From positions 1 through 64,000 of the forward strand of contig CAYZXT010000012.1 of the NCBI GenBank assembly GCA_964482515.1: 64,000 nucleotides of DNA, given 5' to 3'. Below are positions 1 through 8,625 of this stretch, in pieces. Under the pieces are notes generated by a model. It searched no databases and was not told where the DNA came from. It worked only from the letters and a program-made list of their open reading frames with translations. The DNA is from CAYZXT01 sp964482515 (GTDB taxonomy: Bacteria > Elusimicrobiota > Elusimicrobia > FEN-1173). Every line of letters begins with the position of its first letter. Within the stretch, counting starts at the first letter, position 1. The position numbers were made by a program, and so were the translations under genes.

Positions 1-1107
1 AGGCTCTGGGACAAGCCGTCCGTTCCCCTTTCGCTCGTGTTCGGAGCGGGCCTGGCGGTTCTGGCCAATTCGCGCCCCTATGAGGGGTTCCTCACCGCAA
101 TCCCGGTCGCCGTCGCGCTGACGTACTGGCTCCTTAAAAAGCGGGAGGTTCCCCTGAAAATGAAGGTGTGCCGGGTCATAATCCCCGTCGCCGTGCTTAT
201 GACGATCACCGGAGCTTGGATGGGATTCTACAACTGGCGCGTCACGGGCGATCCGTTCACCATGCCGTACCAGGTGCATGAAAGGACCTACGCCGCCGCT
301 CCCTACTTCCATTGGATGCCCCTGCCCGCGGAACCCGTTTACCGCCATAAGGTGATACGCGACTTCCAGGTCGGATGGTGGAAGAAATATTATCTCGATC
401 AGAGGTCCGTCGGTAACTTCATCCGCGCCGGGGCCATGAAGATCAAGGAAATATGGGTCTTTTATTTGGGCCCGCTGCTCCTCGTCCCTCTGCTCCTATC
501 GATTCGAGCGATCAGGAAGGAGCGCTGGGCGCGATGGGCGTTCGCGTCCTGTTGTTTCGTCGTCGCCGGCATGTTCCCCATTACCCATATGCCGCTTCCG
601 CATTATTCCGCGCCCATCATGTGTTTGATCTTCCTCCTGGTGACGACGGGCATGAGGACTCTCTATGATTTGCCGTACAATAACGGCAAGCTGGGGAGGA
701 CCGCCGTTTATCTTGCATCGGTCGCGTCGATCATATCCGTGGCCTTTCCTCTGACCCACGGCATGTACAGCAAGATTCCCGACTGGTCCTTTGCCGAAGA
801 CAGGCAGGCCATCGTGGATCAATTAAATAAAAAGGATAATTTACAATTGGTGGTTGTACGCTATGAGCCTGACCATAATCCAAACGCGGAGTGGGTTTAC
901 AACGAAGCGGACATCGACAAGGCGAAAATCGTCTGGGCGCGGGAAGGCGAAGATTTGGCGCGCTTGAATAAGCTTTTCGCCTATTTTAACAAACGAGAGA
1001 TTTGGGTGTTGGAAGCGGACAAACGGCCGCCGGAACTAAAACACTATACGGGAATTCCCAAGGGCATGGTGGTTACGTCGGCGCATGAAAGTCCGACTAA
1101 AAGTTAA
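1..1107 (+). CDS. GT-C fold membrane glycosyltransferase-like protein, 5' truncated
   Basis: The reading frame is open to the first base of the window, so the N-terminal part lies outside; the GTG at 37 is probably internal. The visible part begins with a hydrophobic segment containing ANSRPYEGF, a motif often seen in the middle of GT39/ArnT-like polyprenyl-phosphate sugar transferases, then three or four further membrane helices (near codons 45-65, 140-165, 175-210 and 225-250). It ends in a ~110-residue soluble tail rich in charged residues (RYEPDHNPNAEWVYNEADID), as is common for periplasmic C-termini of this superfamily. The catalytic Asp/Glu loop that would identify it is not visible. 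It probably transfers sugars from a lipid carrier on the outer face of the inner membrane. It converges with the next gene and overlaps it by 11 bases. Confidence 0.6.
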   Translation, partial: RLWDKPSVPLSLVFGAGLAVLANSRPYEGFLTAIPVAVALTYWLLKKREVPLKMKVCRVIIPVAVLMTITGAWMGFYNWRVTGDPFTMPYQVHERTYAAAPYFHWMPLPAEPVYRHKVIRDFQVGWWKKYYLDQRSVGNFIRAGAMKIKEIWVFYLGPLLLVPLLLSIRAIRKERWARWAFASCCFVVAGMFPITHMPLPHYSAPIMCLIFLLVTTGMRTLYDLPYNNGKLGRTAVYLASVASIISVAFPLTHGMYSKIPDWSFAEDRQAIVDQLNKKDNLQLVVVRYEPDHNPNAEWVYNEADIDKAKIVWAREGEDLARLNKLFAYFNKREIWVLEADKRPPELKHYTGIPKGMVVTSAHESPTKS

Positions 1108-2368
1108 GGCGGAAACTCTTCCACATCGGATAGAACAGGAAAAGATTAAACAGGGCGCTGGCGATGATGACTCCCCGTGCGACTCCCGTCAAACGGTATC
1201 CCGGAAATGAGAACAACAGCAAGAGAAAAGCGAAGGGCAGGAAATCCTGGGAGTATCGGGGGCCCATTTGATAGGCCCCGGTCCAATAATATGAAAGCGT
1301 AACGAGCAGGACGGTGACCACGGCCAAGAGAGCGAGCGCAGCGGTCTTTTCCTTCAGCCGCGTCCGGAAGGCATACAGAAAAATCGGCGATGTGACGAAA
1401 AAGCTGGTTCCCGGATAACCTACTTTGACATAAGGAGGTTTCAATACATAGGGATCGACGCTGATCTTTCTCCAGGGCAGCTCCATTAGAACCGGATCAA
1501 GCGTCTTGATGAAATAGTAATAAAAATTACTGGGGATATTCCTGAGCTGGAACAGCCCGAAGGTACGGATGTGGGCCCTTTCGTCGACCAGCGAACTCAA
1601 GGACGAATGGTTGCTCACCAGGCGGTAGCCGTTCTCAAGGGCGTCGCCGAAACGGACCCAATTGTAAAGCAACAGGACAAGGCCGGTCGCTACGATCGGC
1701 GCGAACAACAGCAGAAAATCCCCCCACTTTTTTCTTCGCTCGATGTTTCTGTCGGTCATGATATCGGCCGCCAGGAAGATCACCGCAAATCCCGCGCTGA
1801 ACCGCGTGGCGAAAACCATGGCGAACAGGATCCCGAGAAGCCATGTCCTTTTTTTTGCCAAATACTCCCCAATAATAAGCAGCAACAACAGCACGGTGAC
1901 CGCGTGCGCAAAAAAAGGACACCATGGGACGAAGGCCGTGAACTGATAGACCGAGGCGAAACAAAACCCGAACGCCAAAAGCAGCGCGTCACTTTCGGAA
2001 TATCGCAACCGGCGGGCTATCTGGTAACAGGAGGCCATGATGGCGCAGGTGATGACGAACTGAGCGTACCCCTGATAGATGGTGAATCGAAACAGGCCCG
2101 CGAGAAAAACGAGGGGCATCAGGAGGACAGAGGGAAAGGGCCCAAGCTGCCAGTAATAGACGCCGTTGATTCGGATGGCGTCTTTCGTGAGGTGAGACGG
2201 ATCGACGAAATGGAGGTGACCCTGGAGGAAGGCTTGAGCGAGATAGGTGAACTGGTCAAAGTTACGTGCCTGGATGTTCAGGGAAAAGGCGAGCGCCAAG
2301 AAAAAAGCCGCCAAGATGAAGGCGGCCTTTCCTGAAATATCCAGACGGGCTTTTACAAAATTATACAA
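1097..2368 (-). CDS. Polytopic membrane protein, GT-C glycosyltransferase-like
   Basis: A 423-residue protein with about ten predicted membrane helices. The first helix (about residues 13-32) is followed by a periplasmic loop with NFDQFTYLAQAFLQGHL, the arrangement seen in PMT/GT39-type enzymes, where an acidic residue after helix 1 and a Y..LA..ll.G pattern mark the active-site loop. A second loop has the aromatic-rich NGVYYWQLGPFPS. It lacks a long C-terminal soluble domain. The product probably moves a sugar from a polyprenyl-phosphate donor in the cell-surface pathway, but the substrate cannot be told. The neighbours (another GT-C protein on each side within 5 kb) suggest a surface glycosylation region. 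Confidence 0.55.
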   Translation of the reverse strand: MYNFVKARLDISGKAAFILAAFFLALAFSLNIQARNFDQFTYLAQAFLQGHLHFVDPSHLTKDAIRINGVYYWQLGPFPSVLLMPLVFLAGLFRFTIYQGYAQFVITCAIMASCYQIARRLRYSESDALLLAFGFCFASVYQFTAFVPWCPFFAHAVTVLLLLLIIGEYLAKKRTWLLGILFAMVFATRFSAGFAVIFLAADIMTDRNIERRKKWGDFLLLFAPIVATGLVLLLYNWVRFGDALENGYRLVSNHSSLSSLVDERAHIRTFGLFQLRNIPSNFYYYFIKTLDPVLMELPWRKISVDPYVLKPPYVKVGYPGTSFFVTSPIFLYAFRTRLKEKTAALALLAVVTVLLVTLSYYWTGAYQMGPRYSQDFLPFAFLLLLFSFPGYRLTGVARGVIIASALFNLFLFYPMWKSFRLNF

Positions 2369-2421
2369 GGGCGGCTTTATTAAGAATGGACGAAATTCGT
2401 TATTAAAAGAAGCCTATTTGA

Positions 2422-3381
2422 TCACTTGCATCCAACGACGAGGGTGGATCCGTTGGTCCGAAGGCACTGCGTGGTTCCGGGGGCGCAGGTGCTGCCGGCG
2501 TTCTTCGTCGTGCCGTACCCGATCGTCGCGCCGCATTGGGAGGTCGGTATGGAGTAGCTGGCGTGGAAGTTGCAGTCGTTAAAGGTGGTGTCGCATCCCC
2601 AGGCGGTGTTGCTGACAAGCGTGGCTGTATCCGCGGGATCAACCTGGATGGAACCTGTGCCGCCGCAGTCGTAGTCGTAATCACTGCCGCATCCGGCGTC
2701 ATTGGCACTCTCGAAATACAGGGTTTGGCCGAGCTTGACATTGGCATCTGAGTCGCAGCAGTCGTTGTTGTTTGTGACTTCCGTTCCGATACAGGATCCG
2801 CATCGGCCGGTGCCCGAGCCCGTTCCCTGGCCATCGTTATCCGCGTTCGTGTAGCACGTGAGGGCGGCATTGGTGACACAACCGCTCGCCCCGTTGCACG
2901 TGCCGGTTCTGCAGGATGGATAGGAACCGGTTGGCGAACAGCAAGAGAGACAGCTGCCTACGCTGTCGATGGCGGACCTAAGTTCCGTGATGTGGGTCGC
3001 CCGGATCTTGGTGGTTCCGGCCGTGATGGTATCGGTCCAACCGCCGGATCCCGTTGTCACTGTGCTCGCGCAAATCGCATTATAAACGGAGCGAATATTA
3101 TCGATGGCCGTTCGCATGTCGGTGATGTGGATGGCGCGGATTTTGGTCGTGGCGGCCGTTATGGTGCCGTCGTTCCAGGAGAAAGCGGTAAACCCGTAGT
3201 CGCTGCGCTTCGCGTCGATGACGGCGCGCATTTCGTCGATGTGGGCCTTGCGGATTTTAGTGGTACCTGCGGTGATGGTGGGGTCGTTGACCCAGGCGGA
3301 TAGTTCGCGGGAAAAACCCATTACGGCCATGGCGGCAACAGCCAGTGGAATGGAGCATCTGAGAAGTCGTTTTTTGATCAT
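2422..3381 (-). CDS. Secreted Cys-rich protein with three IRxxHIxExR repeats
   Basis: The start is placed at 3381 because the ATG there is preceded by GGAG at a good distance and begins a clean signal peptide (MIKKRLLRCSIPLAVAAMAVMG); the upstream in-frame ATG at 3411 lies in the likely -10 box. The 319-residue product has three copies of a ~27-residue unit (about nt 2962-3294) with the core TITAGTTKIRKAHIDEMR. This resembles a repeat of the form TPIRAVHINELR found in many secreted myxobacterial and other environmental proteins. The second half is rich in Cys, Gly, Thr and Asp (more than 20 Cys), consistent with a disulfide-stabilised surface protein. The function is unknown. Two secreted thioredoxin-fold proteins are encoded just upstream and could act on such Cys-rich exported proteins; this is inference. 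Confidence 0.7.
   Translation of the reverse strand: MIKKRLLRCSIPLAVAAMAVMGFSRELSAWVNDPTITAGTTKIRKAHIDEMRAVIDAKRSDYGFTAFSWNDGTITAATTKIRAIHITDMRTAIDNIRSVYNAICASTVTTGSGGWTDTITAGTTKIRATHITELRSAIDSVGSCLSCCSPTGSYPSCRTGTCNGASGCVTNAALTCYTNADNDGQGTGSGTGRCGSCIGTEVTNNNDCCDSDANVKLGQTLYFESANDAGCGSDYDYDCGGTGSIQVDPADTATLVSNTAWGCDTTFNDCNFHASYSIPTSQCGATIGYGTTKNAGSTCAPGTTQCLRTNGSTLVVGCK
2962..3294 (-). repeat. Three tandem ~27-residue coding repeats
   Basis: The translated units are WVNDPTITAGTTKIRKAHID, a second starting WNDGTITAATTKIRAIHITD and a third starting WTDTITAGTTKIRATHITEL. Each continues into a short helix ending in AID. They are spaced 39-46 residues apart, with linkers such as KRSDYGFTAFS. Confidence 0.8.
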
Positions 3382-3405
3382 TAGGGTCTCCATTTGGTCA
3401 AACAA

Positions 3406-3434
3406 ATTCAATCACATCTACTGCAACGGGTCAA
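3406..3434 (-). promoter_or_regulatory. Putative sigma-70 promoter of the Cys-rich secreted protein
   Basis: On the minus strand TTGACC (3429-3434) is followed after exactly 17 bases by TTGAAT (3406-3411). The -35 box is a 5/6 match and the -10 a 4/6 match. It lies 25 bases upstream of the ATG chosen at 3381 and sits between this gene and the stop of the upstream thioredoxin-fold gene. Confidence 0.4.
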
Positions 3435-3461
3435 CCATTTTGTGTTGTCTATAATCAACTT

Positions 3462-5060
3462 CTAATTCTCGAAGAGTTTTCGCCAGTCAATTTCGGTCCA
3501 TTCAAAAGGCCCAAATCGATTTTCCCAAAGGATCGACACTCCGGTGGGGATTCCTAGTTCCCGGACGAGAGCTGCGTCCTGCCGCAGCAGCTTTTCCCCT
3601 TCCCCACCGTCTATGCAGGTTTTAATCGATTCGTCCAAAACCAGGCATTTATCCGTCAGGGCCTGGTCCGCCGGGCTTTGGCTGCGGCAAGCGAGGTATG
3701 AAAAAAAAGCGCCGATCGACGCTTTTTGAAAAAGACAGATTTGACGTATGCTTTCGTGAACGTCATTTTCTCCCAGGCGGCTGACGATGGGTCCCGGAAG
3801 CGTGGACGATAATTCTTCGCCCGATGCCGCGCGTATTTTTCGAGAAGAAGTTGAGATAGTAGAAGACGTCGTTTCTGCCTTTACCCCCTCTTGAACGACA
3901 TAGTGAAAGCTGAACGTGAAATCCTTCGCTTTCGTTTGTTCGAGGAAGTTCACGAACTCCGCTTCCGCCTGCACTGCGGCCGGAGAGGTCGCCTCAACGA
4001 AAATGTCCAAATGCCGTGGCACTCTCTCTCTTGACAATTGGACGCTGGGGACGTACGTGTTCGTTCCCGGCCTCACGATGTAGGAATCGCCGGACTTGGC
4101 GTAGAACGAGTCGATGAGAATCAGGAAATTCGGGTCATTTTGAACTTTATTATCCAACACGTACAGAGGTAAAGAGCGGACTTGATGTTCTAGTATCAAA
4201 GCTTTGCCTTCCTCACTGCCCATGTCGATGATTTTGATGACGGCATTCGGGTGAAGATTTTTCAGGGTATCGAACAGCGTAGGAGAACAGACCGGGCATG
4301 AATTATCCGCCACGACGCGGATGTCGAAGGGTGGGGCCGCGGGATGGCCGGCGTTATCGCCGCACGTGTCGGAGGCGGGGCCTCCGGGCGCCGGCTCGGG
4401 CGGCATGGCTTCCGCTTTTTTGCAGCCCTTCGGCAAGGCGATCCCATTTTCCTTCAAAGCCTGGCAGGCGGCCAGGGTCACAGATTTCAAGCCGCGAGGT
4501 CCTTTGTACGGCTTGCCATCGATATCAATGGTGGGCGACCGGGTGGTGTTCCGTTTCACGGCGGCTTTTATGTTTTCACGCAAAAGGGCCGCGCCCTCCT
4601 CTCCGTTCGCGCAGACGTCGATTTTGTCCGCGTCCAATCCGGCTTGGTGCGCGGCGCCCCGCCAGGCCGCGCTTTTATAATCCTTGTTCCGCTCCAAAAT
4701 ATAGTCCAGATAGAGTTTGGGATAATATTGACGGGCGCAAAGCTGGCGGATGTTTTCATCCACCTCGGGTTGACCGTGGAGCGATTGAAACGCGGCCGCC
4801 GGCTTGGCGTTTTGCGTATGGGTGGAAGGGGAGACTTCGGCGGCGATAAAATGGATTTTCAGATCGACACGCCCGGCCAAGGACTTTACGGCGGGAATGA
4901 TCGCGTTTTCGGCCTGCACCCCGAAAGGGCACAGGCTCATGACGTAGAGATCCATGGTGATGGTTTTGGCTTTGGCCGCCTTAGCGTCGGCTGGAGCCGC
5001 CGAGGACATTGCCGCCGCAAACAACGAGACAGCCAAAAGCGACGTCATCTTTCGTCTCAT
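3462..5060 (-). CDS. Secreted protein with tandem thioredoxin-like (DsbA/GILT-like) domains
   Basis: The start is taken at the ATG 5060 (signal peptide MRRKMTSLLAVSLFAAAMSS); the frame extends to a GTG at 5120 without a ribosome site. The ~532-residue product has a first domain starting MDLYVMSLCPFGVQAE, where the active-site position reads CPFG, with only one Cys, as in some GILT and vitamin-K-reductase-linked thioredoxin folds. It is followed by helices and a TIDIDGKPYKG edge strand with a typical cis-Pro-like region. A second domain starts near VVADNSCPVCSPTLFDTL with a classical CxxC (CPVC), and a third similar segment begins RHLDIFVEATSPAA without a CxxC. It is a close paralogue of the product of 6864-8471. 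It probably acts in the periplasm as a thiol oxidoreductase or holdase. It lies 70 bases downstream of a GT-C gene and is likely cotranscribed with it. Confidence 0.7.
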   Translation of the reverse strand: MRRKMTSLLAVSLFAAAMSSAAPADAKAAKAKTITMDLYVMSLCPFGVQAENAIIPAVKSLAGRVDLKIHFIAAEVSPSTHTQNAKPAAAFQSLHGQPEVDENIRQLCARQYYPKLYLDYILERNKDYKSAAWRGAAHQAGLDADKIDVCANGEEGAALLRENIKAAVKRNTTRSPTIDIDGKPYKGPRGLKSVTLAACQALKENGIALPKGCKKAEAMPPEPAPGGPASDTCGDNAGHPAAPPFDIRVVADNSCPVCSPTLFDTLKNLHPNAVIKIIDMGSEEGKALILEHQVRSLPLYVLDNKVQNDPNFLILIDSFYAKSGDSYIVRPGTNTYVPSVQLSRERVPRHLDIFVEATSPAAVQAEAEFVNFLEQTKAKDFTFSFHYVVQEGVKAETTSSTISTSSRKIRAASGEELSSTLPGPIVSRLGENDVHESIRQICLFQKASIGAFFSYLACRSQSPADQALTDKCLVLDESIKTCIDGGEGEKLLRQDAALVRELGIPTGVSILWENRFGPFEWTEIDWRKLFEN

Positions 5061-5129
5061 GATGTTTTTTTCCGAAGCGTCATTGCGAATAAATCCTACA
5101 AAAAGTCCGAGGGAAAACACAACAGGCCG

Positions 5130-6818
5130 TCATTCGCTCCTCGTCGGCGACGCTATTTTTCGTTCCCAGATTAAAGGGTCTGCGGAGGGCGCGTAATGAT
5201 CAAAGAAGAACCGCGACAATCGAGGGAAGAATCCTCTGAGGTGTTCATCGAGGATGATGAATTTCGGACGGATGCGTCCTCCTTCCAGGTCGTCCAATAA
5301 CGCGGAGCGCTGTTCCTCGGACAGCATCGTCCGAATCTCCTCATGCAGGAAATAATAAAAATAGGCATGGGGACGAAAGACTCCGAACCCTTTCCACCCG
5401 TCCATGATGGTATCAGCGGGCGACGTGTGTTCATGGAGATACCGCACACTCCTCAAGGTGATGTCATTCCGCCAGAGAAACGCGTCCGAGACTTGCTTGA
5501 TGCTGTGGATGGAAAGGGCGGTGAGGAAAACGGCTGCGGCTCCGTTCGGCGAACGCAGAAACAACAGCAGCGCTGCGGCAAACGGAAAGGCCGCCCAGGC
5601 GTACATCAAGTGCCTTGGGGCCATGATCGGGATATCGGCCACGTTGATCGCCGCCCAAATGACCGCTCCGGCGACGAGAACGGCCGATGCTTCCGGCAAG
5701 GATGCCCTGTCCCGTCGGGCGATGCCGGCGAAGAGCTCCATCAAAATCATCGACGCGAACAGCGCTCCCAGGGGAAGGAAGGTGAGAAAATACTGCCGCT
5801 GGGCGACGGGGAGCAGGAACAATCCGGCGAGCAGTCCGATAAAATTGAGAACCAGGATGAAATCCCCCCGCTCGCGGTCTTTGCTCCGGAAAAGACGCGC
5901 CGTGAGCCGGAGGCAACCGGCAAGTGCGAGCGTCACAAACACGGGGTTTTGCCCGACGAGCCTTCGGATATGTTCATCGGGCGGAATGTGGGACAGCCAG
6001 CCGAAATTCAATAAAAAATTATGGTGGATAAACGATGAGAATGCCCCATGCCAAGCGAAGTAGAGCACCGAAAGAAGCACCGGTCCTGCGGCACCGGCCG
6101 TGAAGAGCGCGATATTTCCGAGTTTGCGGCGTAGGGTTCCCACAATCCGGCCGTCGGCAAGATTCCAAAGAGCGGTCAGAAGGAGTCCTGGCGCAGCCAT
6201 CAATAGTTTCTGAGAAAACATAAGGGCTGCGCCCCACAATATTCCGCTCCAGGCCCAACTTTGGCTCGCCGTGCGTTCGTCCCCCGCCGCCGTGGCTTGG
6301 CAGGCTCGTAGGGCGAACCACAAGCAGCCCAGCCAGAAAATGGTGGAAAACAGATCGGGGCGGGTTTCCAGGGATTTTTCCACGACCAACAGCGTGTTCA
6401 TGAAGAAAGCGGCGGCCACAAGGCCTGTCATACTGTCGCGCCATGAACGACCCAAGGCGTAGACCAGGACTATGATCCCCCCCGTCAAAAGCCACATTAA
6501 TGTTCTGGAGAAAAAAAGGAACTGGATGACGCTGTCGGGGTTTGAGTCGGCATTGAACGCTTGAATGAACGGGGCAAGGAAGTAGTAGAACCAAGGCGTA
6601 TGATGTTCGAAAAAATCCCGGTAAGGAACCATGCCCCGCGCAACGCACCAGGCGGCGTGCAGATGCTCAAATTCATCCGGATCGAAATCCCTGACACGGG
6701 ACAATTTCCACATGAGTCCGTAGGAAAGGGCGATGATGGCCGGAAGGACAAATATCTTTGAGACGGAATCCAACAGGTGTTTGTGCGGGGATGACTTGCT
6801 CTGGGCGGGGGAGATCAT
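5130..6818 (-). CDS. GT39-like membrane glycosyltransferase
   Basis: A 562-residue protein with an N-terminal helix (about residues 22-38), then a loop with RDFDPDEFEHLHAAWCVARG. The DPDE sits where GT39/ArnT/PMT enzymes keep their catalytic acidic pair. It is followed by FFEHHTPWFYYFLAPF, a His/Trp-rich motif typical of bacterial GT-C proteins, and about ten more helices. The last ~100 residues form a soluble periplasmic tail (HEHTSPADTIMDGWKGFGVF). Such enzymes transfer a sugar from polyprenyl phosphate to lipid, glycan or protein. It is located between two paralogous thioredoxin-fold genes transcribed in the same direction, with gaps of 45 and 70 bases, so the three may form one transcription unit. 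The acceptor is unknown. Confidence 0.7.
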   Translation of the reverse strand: MISPAQSKSSPHKHLLDSVSKIFVLPAIIALSYGLMWKLSRVRDFDPDEFEHLHAAWCVARGMVPYRDFFEHHTPWFYYFLAPFIQAFNADSNPDSVIQFLFFSRTLMWLLTGGIIVLVYALGRSWRDSMTGLVAAAFFMNTLLVVEKSLETRPDLFSTIFWLGCLWFALRACQATAAGDERTASQSWAWSGILWGAALMFSQKLLMAAPGLLLTALWNLADGRIVGTLRRKLGNIALFTAGAAGPVLLSVLYFAWHGAFSSFIHHNFLLNFGWLSHIPPDEHIRRLVGQNPVFVTLALAGCLRLTARLFRSKDRERGDFILVLNFIGLLAGLFLLPVAQRQYFLTFLPLGALFASMILMELFAGIARRDRASLPEASAVLVAGAVIWAAINVADIPIMAPRHLMYAWAAFPFAAALLLFLRSPNGAAAVFLTALSIHSIKQVSDAFLWRNDITLRSVRYLHEHTSPADTIMDGWKGFGVFRPHAYFYYFLHEEIRTMLSEEQRSALLDDLEGGRIRPKFIILDEHLRGFFPRLSRFFFDHYAPSADPLIWERKIASPTRSE

Positions 6819-6863
6819 GGACGGTTGATCAGGTGGTCTGGGCGGGGGAGCCGGTTCACGGCA

Positions 6864-8471
6864 TTATTTCTTCTCACCGTCCGAATGCTCTATGAGCCAT
6901 CGCCAGTCAACGCTCGACCATTTGAACGGTCCGTAGTGGTTTTCCCAAAGGAAGACCGCGTCTTCTAGGAAGAGGTTGTACCCTTGCGGGGTAAGGATAT
7001 CGCGAAGCAACGCGGCGTCATGGCGTAAAATCGCCTCCCCCTCGCCCTTTTCGATGCAGGACGTCACTTTTTCATTGGGAACAAAGCAGAGTTGTCCTCG
7101 GGTGGGATCCTGCAGATTCCGATTGCGGCAGGACACGTAAGAAAAGAAATCCTCTAAGGGGGCTTTTTGAAAAATGCATGCCTGCCGAAGGCTTTCCGTG
7201 TGTTCGTAAGGTCCCAGCCCCTCGGAAACGGCCTTCAGGTCGATGCCCGCGACTTCCCGAATCGAGGCCATTCGGGCCCTCGATCGGGACGAGGCGGGAA
7301 CCCGCTGGTTTTCAATCGTTTCGGCGTCATCGTGGGAAATAAAATGAATGCTGAACGTCAGGTCCTTGCGCTCGGAGTTTTTTAAATGGTGTAGCAGCTC
7401 AGTTTCAACTTTGTGCGCGGCTGGCGACAATGCTTGCACAAATAAATCAAGGTGGCGCGGTATCCTGGGCCTTTTGAGTTGCACCTCGGCGCTGTAGGTG
7501 TTCGGGCCAGGAACGATGATGTAGTCTTCGACCGACTTTTTGTAAGCAGATTTTATAAGTGCGCTGAAATTGGGGTCCGCTTCAACTTCTTTGTCCAAAA
7601 GATAGAAGGGGAGAATTGTGGCGTTGTGTGTTTGAATGATGCTTTGCCCCAAGTTTGAATTCCTGTCAACAAAATGAATATGCGCGTTGGGGTGCTGTTT
7701 TTTGAGCGAATCCTGGAGCGTTTCAGTGCAGACAGCGCACGCATCGTCCTTTACAATGTGAATGTCGAAGGGCGGTTGGGTAGGAACGTTTTCCATGCAG
7801 GTATGTATATCGACCGGTTTTCCCGGTAAAGTGACCAATTTGGAACAGACGGAGGGAAGGGGGTTTGTCCTCTGGGGAAAAGCGTCGCAGATGGCCGCGG
7901 TCAAGGAGCGCGTATCGCGATTGCCTTTGTACACGACGCCGTTGATGTCGATAGTCGGGGCCTTGTATGCCCTGCGCAGAATGTGAGCTTTCGTGTCCTC
8001 AAAAAAAAGTCGGACGCCTTCGTGGCTCGTTAGGCAGGATTCTATCGATTTCAGGGGAATCCCGACTTTTCTTGCGACTGTTTGCCAGTCGGGGCTGCGG
8101 TAATCTTTGTTGCGTTCCCAAATATAGTCCAAAAATTTATCCGGATAATCGTTTCTGATGCAGACCCGGCGGAAATTCTCTTCGGCTTCGGCCGGGCCAT
8201 GCAAAGAACGAAATGCGGTCACTTCCCCCTTGTTGTTGACGGTACCACTGGAGATGAAATGGATATTGAGTCCTGCAAAACCCTCCAGCGATCTCACGAC
8301 CGAAATGAGCGTGCTCTCGGTGTCAACGCTGTAGGGGCAATGGCTCATGGAATATAGGTTGACGGTGACTTTGGCGGAAGGTTTTTCTTCAGCAGGGGCG
8401 GCGTGGGCGGTTCCGTACAGAATGACCGAAATTATAAAAAAAAGGACAAAAAACTTAAGGGTTTGTTTCAT
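6864..8471 (-). CDS. Secreted protein with tandem thioredoxin-like domains (paralogue of 3462-5060)
   Basis: The ATG at 8471 is preceded by GGAGAA at 8 bases and opens a signal peptide (MKQTLKFFVLFFIISVILYG); the frame extends to 8534, but the extra residues are charged and lack a ribosome site. The ~535-residue product aligns along its whole length with the protein of 3462-5060. The first domain has LYSMSHCPYSVDTE, where the active site reads CPYS with a single Cys, and the second has VKDDACAVCTETLQDSL, a CxxC (CAVC). The shared block PGPNTYSAEVQLKR..RIPRHLDLFVQA marks the start of the third segment. It is probably a periplasmic thiol-disulfide protein. The tandem gene pair around a glycosyltransferase gene is unusual. 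A good promoter lies about 90 bases upstream. Confidence 0.7.
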   Translation of the reverse strand: MKQTLKFFVLFFIISVILYGTAHAAPAEEKPSAKVTVNLYSMSHCPYSVDTESTLISVVRSLEGFAGLNIHFISSGTVNNKGEVTAFRSLHGPAEAEENFRRVCIRNDYPDKFLDYIWERNKDYRSPDWQTVARKVGIPLKSIESCLTSHEGVRLFFEDTKAHILRRAYKAPTIDINGVVYKGNRDTRSLTAAICDAFPQRTNPLPSVCSKLVTLPGKPVDIHTCMENVPTQPPFDIHIVKDDACAVCTETLQDSLKKQHPNAHIHFVDRNSNLGQSIIQTHNATILPFYLLDKEVEADPNFSALIKSAYKKSVEDYIIVPGPNTYSAEVQLKRPRIPRHLDLFVQALSPAAHKVETELLHHLKNSERKDLTFSIHFISHDDAETIENQRVPASSRSRARMASIREVAGIDLKAVSEGLGPYEHTESLRQACIFQKAPLEDFFSYVSCRNRNLQDPTRGQLCFVPNEKVTSCIEKGEGEAILRHDAALLRDILTPQGYNLFLEDAVFLWENHYGPFKWSSVDWRWLIEHSDGEKK

Positions 8472-8557
8472 GTTTTGCGTTCTCCAACGACCTGCGCATG
8501 CGCGATATCCGCCACGGACCACCCGGAAGCGCAAGCAAACTTGGATTCATTAAGGGG

Positions 8558-8586
8558 TTTATATCTTTTTTACGAGGTGGAAGCAA
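8558..8586 (-). promoter_or_regulatory. Putative sigma-70 promoter for the thioredoxin-fold/GT-C unit
   Basis: On the minus strand TTGCTT (8581-8586) and TATAAA (8558-8563) are separated by 17 bases. The -10 box is a 5/6 match. It lies 87 bases upstream of the ATG at 8471 and would drive 8471-6864 and, by read-through, 6818-3462. Confidence 0.45.
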
Positions 8587-8625
8587 AAAAACCAGGCGGG
8601 AAATTCCGATTGGAAACAGCCCAAT

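Noticed and set aside
6800..6850. 14-base direct repeat TCTGGGCGGGGGAG at 6800 and 6837
   Set aside because: Short, GC-rich, and at the start of a gene; likely chance or a small duplication without evident role.
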